A DNA stretch of 64,000 bases from Dehalococcoides mccartyi (GCF_001889305.1 NZ_CP013074.1:310001-374000), one strand, 5' to 3'; positions 7,679 through 17,902 are shown, counted from the stretch's first letter. Program-made: numbers and translations. The notes: a model not told the origin generated them from the letters alone.

Positions 7679-9871
7679 ATGGTTTTAACACATATTGAAG
7701 AAAAGATGCCTCAGACCTCTTTGCCGGAGCATGATTACCGCCTGATGGCCCACAAGATAGGCTCTGACTACAGTGAGGAAGAGTGGGGGAACTGGAAATG
7801 GCATGTTTCCCATACTATTAAGGACTTGGCCACCGTTGAAAAACTGCTGGGGGTAAAATTTTCAGCTGAGAAACGCCGCAGTCTGGAAGATACTATCCGC
7901 AATTTCCCCATGAGTATTACCCCGTATTACTTTTCCCTGATTGACACTAAAAATTTTGAAAATGACCCGGTTTTTATTCAGTCTGTACCCAGTGCCGCCG
8001 AGCTTAATTTCAGCTGCCATGATAAAGAAGACCCTTTGGCTGAAGATGTGGATAGCCCCACCCCCAGCATTACCCACCGCTATCCTGACAGGGTGCTGTT
8101 TCATGTCTCAAACCGCTGTGCCATGTACTGCCGCCACTGTACCCGCAAACGTAAAGTGGGGGATGTTGACAAGACCCTGTCCCGTGATGACCTGGTAAAG
8201 GGTTTGGAATATATTAAAAATACCCGCCAGGTGCGGGATGTGCTGCTATCCGGGGGTGACCCCCTGCTGCTTTCAGACAGTATGCTTGAGTGGCTGCTGT
8301 CTGAGCTGAAGGCCATACCCCATGTTCAGGTAATACGCATTGGCACGCGGGTGCCGGTGGTACTGCCCCAGCGGATTACCCCCCATCTGGTAAAAATTAT
8401 TAAAAAATACCACCCTGTCTGGGTAAATACCCACTTCAACCACCCCAGAGAGATTACTGCTACCTCTATCCGGGCGCTTCGCCTGTTGGCGGATGCCGGT
8501 ATCCCGCTGGGTAATCAGACCGTCCTTCTGGCCAAAGTAAATGACTGCCCGCGGGTTATGAAGGCTCTGGTGCACAAGCTGGTGGAAAACAGGGTGAGGC
8601 CTTATTACCTGTATCAGTGTGACCCGGCGCAGGGGCTTTCCCATTTCCGCACTTCCATAGGCAAGGGGATAGAGATTATTGAAAATCTTATCGGGCACAC
8701 CAGTGGTTTCGCTGTGCCTACATATGTAATAGATGCCCCCAACGGCGGCGGCAAGATACCCATTATGCCGAATTACCTGATATCCCAGTCTTCCAGCAAG
8801 GTTATATTGCGTAATTACGAAGGGATTATAACCGCCTATTACCAGCCGGAAGATTATCACCCGCCCAAGTGCGGTCAGGACTGTTCGGCCTGTAACCTTG
8901 AGCTTGATTTAAACGGTGCGGCCGAAGGGTCACTGGTGGGCATTGCCCGTTTGCTGTCTAATCACGAGGATACAGATTATTTAGTTCCCACCGAGTGTGA
9001 CCGGATGAACCGCCGCAAGAGCGGCTATGACCAGATAGTCACTCTGGGTACGTCTCTGATTCAGCACGGCAAAAACAGTGACCGTATTTATCTGATGAGG
9101 CTGGCTGCCGAGGAAACCGCTACCCTGCTGCCTGAAATGCAATCACTGGCCGCTGAAAACGGCTATACCAAGCTGTTTGCCAAAGTACCCGGTGATGTTA
9201 AAACCCTGTTTGAGGCAGACGGTTTTGAAACCGAAGCGGTTATTCCCTGTTTTTACGGCGGGACTAAAGCCGGTTATTTTATGGGCAAATTTATAGATAA
9301 GGGCAGGAAAACAGAGGAAAATGCCGAATTGCTGGAAGATGTGCTGAAGGTGGCCCATTCCAAAGCCGGTAAGGCACTTTCGTTTAAACTGCCTAAGGGA
9401 TACACCCTTCGTAAATGCACTGCTGACGATACTGCAGCCATGGCCGAGGTGTTTTCCACTGTATTTGCCTCATATCCGTTTCCCATTTACGAACCGGAAT
9501 ATATCAGCCGCACCATGACCGAGAGTATAACCTATTATGGTATCTGGCACGGGCAGAAACTGGCGGCGCTGGCTTCGGCTGAGCAATATCCGCTGGAAGG
9601 CCATGTGGAACTGACAGATTTTGCTACTCTGCCGGATTACCGCCGCCGCAAGCTGGCGGGTATCTTGCTGCATACTATGGAAACCGAAATGAAACAAAAA
9701 GGTTTCAGGGTAAGCTATACGTCTGCGGTGGCAGAGTCTTACGGTATGAATATAAGCTTTGCCAGACAGGGGTATGAGTTTGCCGGCCGGCTTAAGAATA
9801 ATACCCAGATAAACGGCGGCCTGAAAAGCATGAATATCTGGTACAAATGCCTGAAGAAACAGACTAAATAA
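7679..9871 (+). CDS. Lysine 2,3-aminomutase / beta-lysine acetyltransferase fusion
   Basis: 730 aa. Residues 1-430 are a KamA-type radical SAM enzyme with C147, C151 and C154 (CAMYCRHC) binding the 4Fe-4S cluster and a PLP-enzyme C-terminal region rich in CxxC ([10 protein letters not shown]). Residues 575-730 are a GNAT acetyltransferase with the acetyl-CoA loop [11 protein letters not shown]. In other organisms these are two proteins, AblA and AblB, that make N-epsilon-acetyl-beta-lysine, a compatible solute; here they are one polypeptide. The ATG at 7679 has AAGGAAGG 6-8 bases before it, whereas the longer frame start at 7646 has no ribosome site. The product is probably an osmolyte made in two steps. 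Confidence 0.85.
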   Translation: MVLTHIEEKMPQTSLPEHDYRLMAHKIGSDYSEEEWGNWKWHVSHTIKDLATVEKLLGVKFSAEKRRSLEDTIRNFPMSITPYYFSLIDTKNFENDPVFIQSVPSAAELNFSCHDKEDPLAEDVDSPTPSITHRYPDRVLFHVSNRCAMYCRHCTRKRKVGDVDKTLSRDDLVKGLEYIKNTRQVRDVLLSGGDPLLLSDSMLEWLLSELKAIPHVQVIRIGTRVPVVLPQRITPHLVKIIKKYHPVWVNTHFNHPREITATSIRALRLLADAGIPLGNQTVLLAKVNDCPRVMKALVHKLVENRVRPYYLYQCDPAQGLSHFRTSIGKGIEIIENLIGHTSGFAVPTYVIDAPNGGGKIPIMPNYLISQSSSKVILRNYEGIITAYYQPEDYHPPKCGQDCSACNLELDLNGAAEGSLVGIARLLSNHEDTDYLVPTECDRMNRRKSGYDQIVTLGTSLIQHGKNSDRIYLMRLAAEETATLLPEMQSLAAENGYTKLFAKVPGDVKTLFEADGFETEAVIPCFYGGTKAGYFMGKFIDKGRKTEENAELLEDVLKVAHSKAGKALSFKLPKGYTLRKCTADDTAAMAEVFSTVFASYPFPIYEPEYISRTMTESITYYGIWHGQKLAALASAEQYPLEGHVELTDFATLPDYRRRKLAGILLHTMETEMKQKGFRVSYTSAVAESYGMNISFARQGYEFAGRLKNNTQINGGLKSMNIWYKCLKKQTK

Positions 9872-9892
9872 GCCGGATTTTTGTGGCATTAT

Positions 9893-9936
9893 AAAAGAAA
9901 GCGGACACCTCTGAAAGATGTCCGCTCTTTTTCTTA
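9893..9936. terminator. Bidirectional terminator between the aminomutase fusion and the serpin
   Basis: AGCGGACA and TGTCCGCT form a stem around an 11-base loop, with CTTTTTCTT on the right for + transcripts and TTTCTTTT on the left for - transcripts. It serves the two convergent genes. Confidence 0.85.
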
Positions 9937-9951
9937 CAGACGTGTATTATT

Positions 9952-11232
9952 TCAGGCGGTGGGGTCTATTACCCGTCCGGTAAAGAGGGTAGTGCCGGTA
10001 GCCATATCTACTATACAGAAGATAAAAGCCCGGTCAATAGACAGGGTAACAAGCTCGGTCGGGGCGGAAGTCAGGTTCATGCTTACGGCTGTTGCCGCGG
10101 CCGCTTCAGTGCCGTCTTCGCTTACAGATATAAATGACTTGTGGAATACATCACCTATCATAAGGTTATATCCGCCGTCCATCTTGGAGAAATCTGCCTG
10201 GCTGCCAAAGGCAGTGGGCATACCCAGGGAAGACAAAGCGTCTTTAAGGGTAAACTTTGATTCAAAGCTGAACTTGGGCAGGGACAGGTTTATCTGGTTG
10301 GACTGGATAGAAGAAAGTATCTTTGCCAGCATCTGTCCGGAAAGGGCATCTTCCACCTGGGCAAATTTGCCTTCATCCGGCAGGATAATTACCATTGAGA
10401 GCCCGTTTCCGGCATAAGCCAGCTCTACAGCCTGAAAATCATCTCCGCTGTAATAGCCGTGGTTTTCAATCTGGCGCAGCATCTGCACATTTACGCTGGT
10501 ACCGTTTTGCAGGTAGAAAAGGCCGCTTTGAGTATTTTCTTCATCAAAGGGTGCTGCCCAGGCGGCATTAAAGTAGATAGCATTGGTCAGCACCAGACGG
10601 GTGGTTGCATCTATGCCATCAGCCGGGATAAGGTCTTTGATTTTGTCTTTGGTTGCGTCTGATACCCAGTCATTTATGACCTTGCGGGCTTCTTCGGAAT
10701 TAGCGGCAAAGTCCAGCACCCTAAGACCTGCCCCGTAATTCTGGGCCAGTGTATCCAGAAAATCTGACAGGAAGGTGTAGTCTTTCTGCCCCCAGATGGC
10801 ATTTACCAGCTTGAGTTCAAAAGTGCCTTCATCTGCTTCCTTGGCCTGAGCCTCTCTTTTATTCAGTTCCTGGTCAATAAAGTTAAAAAAGGCATGCAAA
10901 TCAGCATCCGGCAGCAGGTAATTAAGGGTGTTTTGCATCTCGGTTTTGGTGGCGGTATCTGCCCCGGCATAGGTCATGGCCAGAGCAATGGAAATGCTGA
11001 ACGGGGAGTAAAAGAAGTTGCCTTCCACGGTGCCTTTCAGGTAGCGGTACAGTTTAAAGGCTAAATCATTATTGGCTTGGACTTGGGTGTTTAAACTTTG
11101 CTGGCTGACATTCGGACTTAAGATCCGGTCTTTGTCAGATTTCAGTTCTTCAGCCGAAACACCGCCCGCACAGGCGGTAAAGGTGAATAAACTGACTACG
11201 GCCAGCAGCGAAAGCGCAAGTTTGGTTTTCAT
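9952..11232 (-). CDS. Serpin-family protease inhibitor lipoprotein
   Basis: 426 aa. A signal peptide with a lipobox (LFTFTAC, then AGG) is followed by a full serpin fold: NFFYSPFSISIALAMTYAGA, the breach and shutter motifs, and a reactive-loop hinge SEDGTEAAAATAV. The alanine-rich hinge is that of inhibitory serpins, which trap serine or cysteine proteases by loop insertion. By counting from the hinge, P1 falls near the threonine in MNLTSAP; that is an inference. The ATG at 11232 was preferred over 11259 because AAGGAG lies about 9 bases upstream and it starts the signal peptide. The protein is expected on the outer face of the membrane. Confidence 0.9.
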   Translation of the reverse strand: MKTKLALSLLAVVSLFTFTACAGGVSAEELKSDKDRILSPNVSQQSLNTQVQANNDLAFKLYRYLKGTVEGNFFYSPFSISIALAMTYAGADTATKTEMQNTLNYLLPDADLHAFFNFIDQELNKREAQAKEADEGTFELKLVNAIWGQKDYTFLSDFLDTLAQNYGAGLRVLDFAANSEEARKVINDWVSDATKDKIKDLIPADGIDATTRLVLTNAIYFNAAWAAPFDEENTQSGLFYLQNGTSVNVQMLRQIENHGYYSGDDFQAVELAYAGNGLSMVIILPDEGKFAQVEDALSGQMLAKILSSIQSNQINLSLPKFSFESKFTLKDALSSLGMPTAFGSQADFSKMDGGYNLMIGDVFHKSFISVSEDGTEAAAATAVSMNLTSAPTELVTLSIDRAFIFCIVDMATGTTLFTGRVIDPTA

Positions 11233-11364
11233 GCTTGTAGCTCCTTGTTTTGTCTGCAAGTATTAAAACGCACAGGGGTTAAAAAGGATAGCATAGGATA
11301 AAAATGCCCGTAGACCATTCCAGCCCAAAGGTTTATAATTGTAGTTTCTTTCAGGAGGACCGAT

Positions 11365-12006
11365 ATAAATATACGCAAGGCGGAGCGCTTTTCTTCATTT
11401 TCTCATCTGGCAGGGGCGGTGGGGGGTGTGCTGGCACTGATAGTGCTGGTCATACTTAGCTGGGGGAACTGGGATATCATGGCGGTCTCAGTCATTTATG
11501 CGCTGGCTGTTATCAGCCTGTTTTCTTTCAGTACTATTTACCACGCCCTGAAAAAACAGGAAAATGAAATAAATGTCTGGCGCAAGCTTGACCATATAGC
11601 CATATTTATAATGATAGCCGGTACTTATACCCCCATGGCTTATATCTATCTGGACGGGGGCTGGCGGCTGGGTATGCTTATTGCCACCTGGGCTTTTGTG
11701 CTTATAGGTGTCTTCCAGAAGGTATTTTTCTTGAATGCCCCCCGCTGGCTCTCACCGGTAACCTATCTGGGTATGGGCTGGATGGCGGTTTTCCCTTTAA
11801 GAGAGTTCTGGCTGAATATGCCGCCTCTGGTGTTCTGGCTGATTGCTGCCGGCGGTTTGGCCTACAGCATAGGGGCGGTTATTTACGGTATTAAAAAACC
11901 AAACCCGGTGCCGGGAGTATTCGGCTTCCATGAGATATTCCATGCCCTTATACTCTTGGGCTGGGCGTTTCATCTGGCGGCGGTTATACTGGCTATCTTA
12001 GCCTAA
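11365..12006 (+). CDS. Hemolysin III / YqfA-like membrane protein, probably with an ATA start
   Basis: A 7-TM protein of the HlyIII/PAQR family. It has SFSTIYHAL near residue 50, [15 protein letters not shown] near 75, and the late [18 protein letters not shown]; these conserved H, S and D residues are the presumed metal site. The first conventional start is GTG at 11419, but it would cut off a family-typical leader ([15 protein letters not shown]) that is coded in frame upstream. A consensus AGGAGG (11353-11358) sits 6 bases before an ATA codon at 11365 and before no other start. Function in this lineage is unknown; it may be a stress or lipid-related hydrolase. Confidence 0.8.
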   Translation: MNIRKAERFSSFSHLAGAVGGVLALIVLVILSWGNWDIMAVSVIYALAVISLFSFSTIYHALKKQENEINVWRKLDHIAIFIMIAGTYTPMAYIYLDGGWRLGMLIATWAFVLIGVFQKVFFLNAPRWLSPVTYLGMGWMAVFPLREFWLNMPPLVFWLIAAGGLAYSIGAVIYGIKKPNPVPGVFGFHEIFHALILLGWAFHLAAVILAILA

Positions 12007-13994
12007 TTATCCAGTGCCTTCAGGGCATCTTCCAGTTTCTGTTTGAGGGTATCATTCTGCTGGCAGAGCCTTAGCCATTTATCACCCAGAGTGACCAGCT
12101 GCTCCTTGCAGTTTTTATATTCCGCTGATGCATCGGCCGCTTTTTGGCCGCTGCGGTATAAATCAGGGTCGGCAAGCAGGATTTCCAGTTCCTGTTTGCG
12201 TTGTTCCAGATTTGTTATTTCAGCCTCTGTGTCGGATATTTCCTTCTTCAAAGCCCCGGTTTCTTTATAATGCTGGTTTCTTATCTGCCCTTCCAGAGTT
12301 TTGCGCTGTTTCTGGGAAAGTGTGGCCGGAACGGGGGAGGGGCGGTGAGAAATAACCGGTGCAGGGTTTTTAGACACTTCCCCTTCAAAAGGGTTGGCGG
12401 CGGCAAATTCCAGATAGGCATCATAATCGCCTTCAAAAACCCTGATTTTGCCGTTACGTACTTCAATAATCTTGTTAGCTACTTCGCGGATAAGGGTGCG
12501 GTCATGGGTGATAAAACACAGAGTGCCTTTGTATGCCTGAAGGGCGTCTGCCAGTATTTCGCGGGCGGGTATGTCCAGATGATTGGTTGGTTCGTCCATT
12601 AGTACCAGATTGGCGGGCTTAAGCAGCATTTTGGCAATGGCCAAGCGGGTTTTTTCACCCCCGGACAGCACCGATATCCTCTTTTTTACATCATCCCCGC
12701 TGAAGAGAAATGCCCCTAGCATACCCCGCAGCTGCTGTTCGGGGGCATCCGGTAAAATAGTTTCCAACTCCTCTATCAGGTTATTGGCAGGGCTTAGCGA
12801 CTCTACATAATACTGGGCAAAATAGGCGGTATTTACGTTTGCTCCCAGATTACGGTAACCCGAATCAAACGGCATAACCCCGGCCAGTATCTTAAGGAGG
12901 GTGGTTTTGCCGGCACCGTTAGGGCCTACCAGAGCGGCCTTGTCACCCCGGGCAAGCACCAGTTCCAGCCCCTGGTAGATAACCAGGTCACCGTAAGACT
13001 TGGTGAGGTTTCTTAGTTTTATAACATCATGCCCGCTGCGTTCGGGTTCTGGGAAATTAAAGTGTATTTTTTTGGTCTGGCGGGGGATAGCTACCGCAGA
13101 CAGCTTATCCAGCTTTTTTATACGGCTTTGCACTTGGCTGGCTTTGGTGGCTTTGTAACGGAAGCGCTCTATAAACTTGGTTTCTTTATCAATAAGTTCC
13201 TGCTGGCGGCGGGCCTGGCTTTCCAGCTGGTTCAGGCGGAGTTCGCGTTCCCGCAGGTAGCTGTCATAATTACCGGAATAAAGGCGGGCTTTTTGGTCTT
13301 CCAGTGACAGTATCTTGGTAGCGATGGAGTTTAAAAATGCCCGGTCATGGCTGGTAAAGAGCACCGAGCCGCTATACTGTTTGAGATAGCTTTCAAACCA
13401 GCGGGTGGACTCTAAGTCAAGGTGATTGGTAGGTTCGTCCAGTATGAGTATATCCGGGCTGAGGAAAAGGAGTTTGGCCAGTTCAGCCCGCATCAGCCAG
13501 CCGCCGGAAAACTCATGCAGGGGGCGGTCAAAATCTACCGGTTTGAAACCCAGCCCGGCCAGTATCAGCTTGGCTTCCTGTTCGGCATTATAACCACCCA
13601 GAGCCTCAAATGAGTGCTGAAGCTCCCCCAGCTCGTTCATCAGGCGGTTATTTTCAGAGCCGTCTTTTTCCTCGGCCAGTTCCCCCTGAAGCAGGGAAAT
13701 TTTGTGTGAAAGTGAGCTAAGGCGGTCAGAGGCACTGGAGACAGCTTTAAGAAGGGGCTGTTTGGAGCTGGGCTTGATATCCTGTTCCAGATAACCCACC
13801 GTAGTGCCGCGGCGGAGGATAATTTTACCTTCGTCCGCTTCCAGCCTGCCGGCAATCATTTCAAAAAGGGTGGTCTTGCCGCTGCCGTTTGGCCCAAGCA
13901 GAGCCAGACGGTCTCTTGCACCTATATTCAGGTTTACGCCGGTGTAAAGGCTGCGTACCCCGAAGGATTTGGAAAGATTTTGGATATTTAGCAT
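12003..13994 (-). CDS. ABC-F family ATPase (Uup/EttA-like)
   Basis: 663 aa with two ABC modules and no membrane domain. Walker A sequences are GPNGSGKTT (about 34-42) and GPNGAGKTT (about 365-373); the second signature is [13 protein letters not shown]. Both Walker B motifs are followed by EPTNHLDL or EPTNHLDI, typical of ABC-F. A linker of about 80 residues between modules and a C-terminal coiled coil ([20 protein letters not shown]) fit ribosome-acting translation factors. The ATG at 13994 is used; a TTG 15 bases earlier is less likely. The end overlaps the convergent hemolysin III gene by 4 bases. Confidence 0.9.
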   Translation of the reverse strand: MLNIQNLSKSFGVRSLYTGVNLNIGARDRLALLGPNGSGKTTLFEMIAGRLEADEGKIILRRGTTVGYLEQDIKPSSKQPLLKAVSSASDRLSSLSHKISLLQGELAEEKDGSENNRLMNELGELQHSFEALGGYNAEQEAKLILAGLGFKPVDFDRPLHEFSGGWLMRAELAKLLFLSPDILILDEPTNHLDLESTRWFESYLKQYSGSVLFTSHDRAFLNSIATKILSLEDQKARLYSGNYDSYLRERELRLNQLESQARRQQELIDKETKFIERFRYKATKASQVQSRIKKLDKLSAVAIPRQTKKIHFNFPEPERSGHDVIKLRNLTKSYGDLVIYQGLELVLARGDKAALVGPNGAGKTTLLKILAGVMPFDSGYRNLGANVNTAYFAQYYVESLSPANNLIEELETILPDAPEQQLRGMLGAFLFSGDDVKKRISVLSGGEKTRLAIAKMLLKPANLVLMDEPTNHLDIPAREILADALQAYKGTLCFITHDRTLIREVANKIIEVRNGKIRVFEGDYDAYLEFAAANPFEGEVSKNPAPVISHRPSPVPATLSQKQRKTLEGQIRNQHYKETGALKKEISDTEAEITNLEQRKQELEILLADPDLYRSGQKAADASAEYKNCKEQLVTLGDKWLRLCQQNDTLKQKLEDALKALDN

Positions 13995-14062
13995 CTTAGT
14001 TTTGTACAATCGCCATTATACAGTAAGAAACCCCCGCCGCCAAAGGAGGCATTTTCTGACAC

Positions 14063-14094
14063 AAAAATAGGGGAAGGTTTTAAAGCCTCCCCCT
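14063..14094 (-). terminator. Terminator for the lipoprotein gene
   Basis: Reading the minus strand: GGGGGAGG, loop CTTTAAAA, CCTTCCCC, then TATTTTT. Placed 32 bases after the stop at 14126. Confidence 0.85.
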
Positions 14095-14125
14095 TGGTTT
14101 TACCTGCCGAAAGGTTTCAGAAAAT

Positions 14126-14992
14126 TTAGCCTAACTGAATGGCGTTAACCGCATCAGGTGGCAGGGTAATAGTGACCGGCTGGTTAATATTAGTAATAGT
14201 AGTAGACATAACAAGAGACATAGTCTGGGCTTCTGTGATTATATCCATGGTCATATTCATCTTTATTACAAATGAAGTATCTTTGGCAACCCAGGCAGTC
14301 ATTTTGATATTTTTCAGGTTGTCAGCGGGGTTGGTTATGCTTGACGGGTCATCTACAGCTTGCTGTTCATTCAGATATTGTATCAGTTCTTCCAGGTCAG
14401 GGGTGATGGTCACTTTCCAGCAGCTTACTCCGTTTATTGTTTCAGACCCGTCTATGGTAATGGTTGATTTGGAGAACAGATAGTCATTTTGCTGGGATTG
14501 GGAATCCCAAGTTTGGCTTTGCATCTGGGCATCTATCAGCATTTTATACCAGGTATTAAGCTGCATGCCGGTGTCCTGGTCACTATTGGTAATCCTGAAA
14601 TACTGGAGACTGCCAATCATATAGGTCTCCAATTCCATAGTGCTTGCCAAATCCCCGGACATAATTACGCTGCTTGTTAGGTAAGCTCTCTTGTTGCCAA
14701 GGTCTTCTTTGCCATTTGCGGTCATAACTGTTTTGATATTCATACCGGAGACCTGCATAGTCATGTCAATCATGCTGGTCATATCAAAGCTGGTTATATT
14801 GGGAGAAGCTGCCAGTATGGAAGCAATCAGCTGTGAGCCGGTAGGGGTGGTGGGGGTTTCAGATGCAGGGGGATTATTGTTATTGGTGTCTGGTGAGTCA
14901 GTGTCATCAGTAGCGCTTGAACAGCCGCCCAAAGCCAGTGAGAACAGCATGAGCAGGCTGAGTAGGGTAGCCAAAAATTTGCCGGATTTCAT
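14126..14992 (-). CDS. Secreted lipoprotein, LppX/LolA-like fold (DUF6612-like)
   Basis: 288 aa. A signal peptide ends in the lipobox LALGGC (lipidated cysteine about residue 24), followed by a Ser/Thr/Pro/Asn-rich linker to about residue 55. The remaining 230 residues alternate beta strands in a pattern (GSLQYFRI, TITIDGSETINGVSCWKVTI) typical of half-barrel lipoproteins that bind lipids. The family assignment is by pattern only. It is a single-gene unit with its own terminator. The role may be lipid or peptide binding at the cell surface. Confidence 0.7.
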   Translation of the reverse strand: MKSGKFLATLLSLLMLFSLALGGCSSATDDTDSPDTNNNNPPASETPTTPTGSQLIASILAASPNITSFDMTSMIDMTMQVSGMNIKTVMTANGKEDLGNKRAYLTSSVIMSGDLASTMELETYMIGSLQYFRITNSDQDTGMQLNTWYKMLIDAQMQSQTWDSQSQQNDYLFSKSTITIDGSETINGVSCWKVTITPDLEELIQYLNEQQAVDDPSSITNPADNLKNIKMTAWVAKDTSFVIKMNMTMDIITEAQTMSLVMSTTITNINQPVTITLPPDAVNAIQLG

Positions 14993-15085
14993 CTGTTTCT
15001 GCCTTTCCCGTTTACCCTTATAGTAAACTGTATGACTATATAGGACATAATGATAAATGCGGGTAATAAATAAGTCAATAGATTT

Positions 15086-16270
15086 TTAATTTAAACCGGC
15101 TATGTAGCCTGAAGCCCAGGCCCAGCCCAGATTATAGCCGCCGCGTACCCCGTTTACGTCCAGTACCTCACCCGCCAGATACAGCCCTTTAACCAGTTTT
15201 GATTCCAGTGTTTGAGGGTCTATCTCCCCGGTGTCTATGCCGCCGGCAGTAAATTCGGCCTCATTCCAGCCGCGGGTACCAGAAACCTCAAACCGCCAGT
15301 TTTTTAGTTTGGCAGCGGCTTTGGCGGGATTGTTTTTTTCAAACAGCTGTTTAAACGCCAAGCAGAGCTTGTTGGGAAGTATGCCGGTCAGCATTTCCTC
15401 CGGGCTTTGCCCTGTTTTTTGGCGGTTTAAAAGCTCTGTTTCCAGCTGTTTTTGTTTCATGAAGGGTATCAGGTCTGTTTCAATGGAGACATCTTTTATA
15501 TCCATGCGGTTTATGGCCAGTGAAATCTCCTGGCTTATGTCCAGTATCAGGCTGCCTGACAGGCCGTATTTGGTAAAGAGCAATTCACCGTCAACCGGAG
15601 TGCCCGCTTTACCTCTGATACGGCTTTGAGCGCGAGCAATTATGCGTTGTCCCTGAAGCAGGTGGCAGAAGGGGTCTTTGACTACCAAGGGTACGGTACT
15701 GGGTACAGGTTTGATAATATGATGTCCCAGTGAAGCTGCCAGTTTATAGCCGCTTCCATCTGAACCGAAAGACGGGTAGGTGCAGCCTCCCCCGGTCAGG
15801 ATAAGGCTTGGCCCTGTCTGCTGTCTGCCATCTGCCGCTTGCAGGCTGAACCCGTTTTGAGTTTTGCGGATAGACAGGCAGTCAAAGCCGTACTCCACTT
15901 TTACCCCCAGACGCTGTATTTCCATTTCCAGTACTTTCAGTACCGAAGCAGCCTGGTTGGTAAACGGAAAGATGCGGCCGTCCTGTGAATAATAGTGAAG
16001 CCCCAGTTCAGAAAAGAAATTTAGTATCTCGTTCCGCCCGAAGCGGCTGAAAACGGAATTTACCAAAGGTCTGGCTTCGGGGTTATAAAAGCTGGAATCC
16101 AGCTGTTCGTTAAGCAGATTGCAGCGTCCATTGCCGCTGGCAAGTATTTTTTTGCCTAGCTGGGCAGTTTTTTCAAGGATAATTACCGGTTCACCACGGC
16201 GGGCTTTACTGATGGCGGCTGTCATGCCGGCAGCACCTCCGCCAATAATCAAGGTTGTTGTCTGGGGCAT
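15086..16270 (-). CDS. BaiN/HI0933-family NAD(P)/FAD-dependent oxidoreductase
   Basis: 394 aa. The N-terminal dinucleotide fold is IIGGGAAGMTAA, followed by the family signature GKKILASGNGRCNLLN at about 40-55. The C-terminal motif GLYLAGEVLDVNGVRGGYNLGWAWASG closes the FAD site. These flavoproteins (YhiN/BaiN) reduce double bonds in a range of substrates; the substrate here is unknown. The ATG at 16270 with AGAGAGG upstream was chosen over the one at 16300, which lacks a ribosome site; both are possible. Length is normal for the family. Confidence 0.85.
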   Translation of the reverse strand: MPQTTTLIIGGGAAGMTAAISKARRGEPVIILEKTAQLGKKILASGNGRCNLLNEQLDSSFYNPEARPLVNSVFSRFGRNEILNFFSELGLHYYSQDGRIFPFTNQAASVLKVLEMEIQRLGVKVEYGFDCLSIRKTQNGFSLQAADGRQQTGPSLILTGGGCTYPSFGSDGSGYKLAASLGHHIIKPVPSTVPLVVKDPFCHLLQGQRIIARAQSRIRGKAGTPVDGELLFTKYGLSGSLILDISQEISLAINRMDIKDVSIETDLIPFMKQKQLETELLNRQKTGQSPEEMLTGILPNKLCLAFKQLFEKNNPAKAAAKLKNWRFEVSGTRGWNEAEFTAGGIDTGEIDPQTLESKLVKGLYLAGEVLDVNGVRGGYNLGWAWASGYIAGLN

Positions 16271-16467
16271 TTTTAAAGAAGCCTCTCTAATATTTGTCAT
16301 CCGGGGTAGTTCAGGTTTAGCTTATTATACACCAAAGGCCGGACTTAACTTTTGGCGGAGTGAGTGATTGATTCTCAAGTATATCCGTTTGATAGGGGTG
16401 TGAGGCGGGTTCACACCGCACTAGGTAAAATGGGTAATGCTTGTGAATATATAACGGCAGAGACAGC

Positions 16468-16812
16468 TTATCCGACAGATATTTTCTGCCCGCAGTTCGG
16501 GCAGAATACTGCCTCTGCTGCCAACTCACTACCGCATTTGGTACAGTACCGCCCGTTTGTACTTGACAAACCTGTATGCGGGGAACAGGATTTCGCTAAA
16601 GGAGCAGGTTTTGTCGGGTTTTTAGTGTAGTTTCTTATAAGCAGAAATGACCCTAAAAGCATAATCAGAGATGGAAGTCCGGTGGCAAAGAAAAACATCA
16701 AGGCTGCTTTTGACTCGTTCTCATTCAGACAGTTGATGAGGTTTTGGGCTGAAAAAACAAGCAGGGGCAATCCCCAGAACCCCAGCAATATACCCAAAAT
16801 CAGCCTGACCAT
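16468..16812 (-). CDS. Small membrane protein with C-terminal zinc ribbon
   Basis: 114 aa. Two hydrophobic segments (about 3-22 and 37-60) are followed by a linker and a C-terminal double-CxxC zinc ribbon (YCTKCGSELAAEAVFCPNCGQKI). The start at 16812 (MVRLILG) was chosen because the longer frame to 16884 overlaps the preceding zinc-ribbon frame. It is one of three neighbouring zinc-ribbon units. Such proteins are common hypotheticals with unknown roles; the ribbon presumably faces the cytoplasm. Confidence 0.6.
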   Translation of the reverse strand: MVRLILGILLGFWGLPLLVFSAQNLINCLNENESKAALMFFFATGLPSLIMLLGSFLLIRNYTKNPTKPAPLAKSCSPHTGLSSTNGRYCTKCGSELAAEAVFCPNCGQKISVG

Positions 16813-16825
16813 AATTCCAACCCTC

Positions 16826-17077
16826 TTAGGGTTTTTCAGGATTGCACAGTTTCTTTGTACCGCAAACCGGGCAAAACTCGGCATCTGCTGCCAGTTTCTG
16901 TCCGCACCGGGTGCAATACTGAACCCCTTTGTTTATTTCAGTTATACCCAGCGGCTGATTTCTAGCATGTTTTTTATCCAGCTTGTTAAATAATTTTATC
17001 AGCACCTATATAAGGGTTGCGGAGATCGCTATGAGCATGATAATTATTATTAATTCCATCGGTCATATCTTGGGCAT
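16826..17077 (-). pseudogene. Decayed membrane / zinc-ribbon gene with two in-frame stops
   Basis: A single frame of 84 codons starts at ATG 17077 behind AAGGAAG. It would read MPKI, stop TGA, a hydrophobic stretch (MELIIIIMLIAISATLI), stop TAG, then KLFNKLDKKH and a full zinc ribbon (YCTRCGQKLAADAEFCPVCG), ending at TAA 16826-16828. The ribbon is nearly the same as that of the next gene, so this is probably a broken paralogue. A GTG at 17005 could still give a 59-aa soluble ribbon. Recoding of both stops is less likely than decay. Confidence 0.55.
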
Positions 17078-17164
17078 GGCACTTCCTTTCTGTATAAAGA
17101 GCGGCTATACCGTATGTGGTAAATTAATTCGGTTTGTTATATAGTCGTAAAATTTGTGTATGTA

Positions 17165-17488
17165 TCAATCTCTCAGGGGTATACCCTTGGCATCCTTCTC
17201 AAATGAACCGGTAAGTATAAGAATACCTTCAATAAAGCCCCAGATAGAGCCTATACCCAAGGTAACAATGCTGACAATGATTTGGGCTATACCTATACCC
17301 ACGAAACCCAGATAGAATCTGTGTACGCCGATGCTTCCCAGAAACACCCCCAGCAAACCGGCTGCAATTCGAGATTTGCGTTCAGGGTATTCCGCTGCGG
17401 TCATTTTACCGGTGTGGATATGGTTGCCGCAGGCAGGGCAAAAGGATACGCTTTCATCTACTTGTTTGCCGCAGTTGGAACAGTACAT
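17165..17488 (-). CDS. TM2-domain protein with N-terminal zinc ribbon
   Basis: 107 aa. It starts with a double-CxxC zinc ribbon (MYCSNCGKQVDESVSFCPACG, cysteines 3, 6, 17 and 20). A TM2 domain at about 38-95 follows, with two membrane helices joined by the conserved GVHRFYLGFVGIGIAQ loop. TM2 proteins are widespread with no agreed bacterial function. It is the upstream member of the zinc-ribbon group at 16468-17488. Confidence 0.8.
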   Translation of the reverse strand: MYCSNCGKQVDESVSFCPACGNHIHTGKMTAAEYPERKSRIAAGLLGVFLGSIGVHRFYLGFVGIGIAQIIVSIVTLGIGSIWGFIEGILILTGSFEKDAKGIPLRD

Positions 17489-17820
17489 GTTTTTCGCCTT
17501 TATATTTTTATTGTAAACATTATAAACTCGGCGATATGTATTAACAAGTACACAAAAGATAATAAAACGGCAAAATATTTGGTTTGTGCCAGCAGGTATT
17601 CTGTTTGAATTTGCCCTGAAGATTCTGCTTATGCAGTTAACTGCTTTTATACCTAAGCTGTACTATACCAACCCGGGTATTATAAGTGTTTATGGTATCC
17701 GGTTAAATCATTAACAAGGGCTATGGGCAAAGATTTGGCAGGATATAACAGTGATAAAGTATAGTAATTAAAATATAGTATTAGTTATATTGACTTTGCA
17801 TCTATTACAGGCCAATAATG
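17489..17820. other. Gene-free AT-rich stretch
   Basis: About 330 bases between the divergent TM2 gene and the structured leader. No coding frame or repeat is convincing. It probably holds promoters for both sides; TTGACT at 17790-17795 is a possible -35 for the rightward leader, without a clear -10. Confidence 0.4.
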
Positions 17821-17902
17821 GTAGTGGAGTAAGCAAAATTAAGGGAAGCGTTGAGCCGCTACCCATATTTGGTTCACTCGGATAGCGGGGAGCTAATAGT
17901 GA
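17821..17902 (+). ncRNA. Candidate structured 5' leader (unassigned riboswitch-like element)
   Basis: CCGCTA (about 17857-17862) pairs with TAGCGG (17883-17888) around a loop containing a smaller ACC/GGT pairing, and the flanking AGC and GCT extend the stem past a bulge. It is followed at once by an intrinsic terminator and then by ribosome sites of a secreted-protein gene, the usual riboswitch layout. The segment GGATAGCGGGG recalls the 3' half of c-di-GMP-I (GEMM) aptamers, but the conserved 5' core is not seen, so no class is claimed. Confidence 0.35.
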
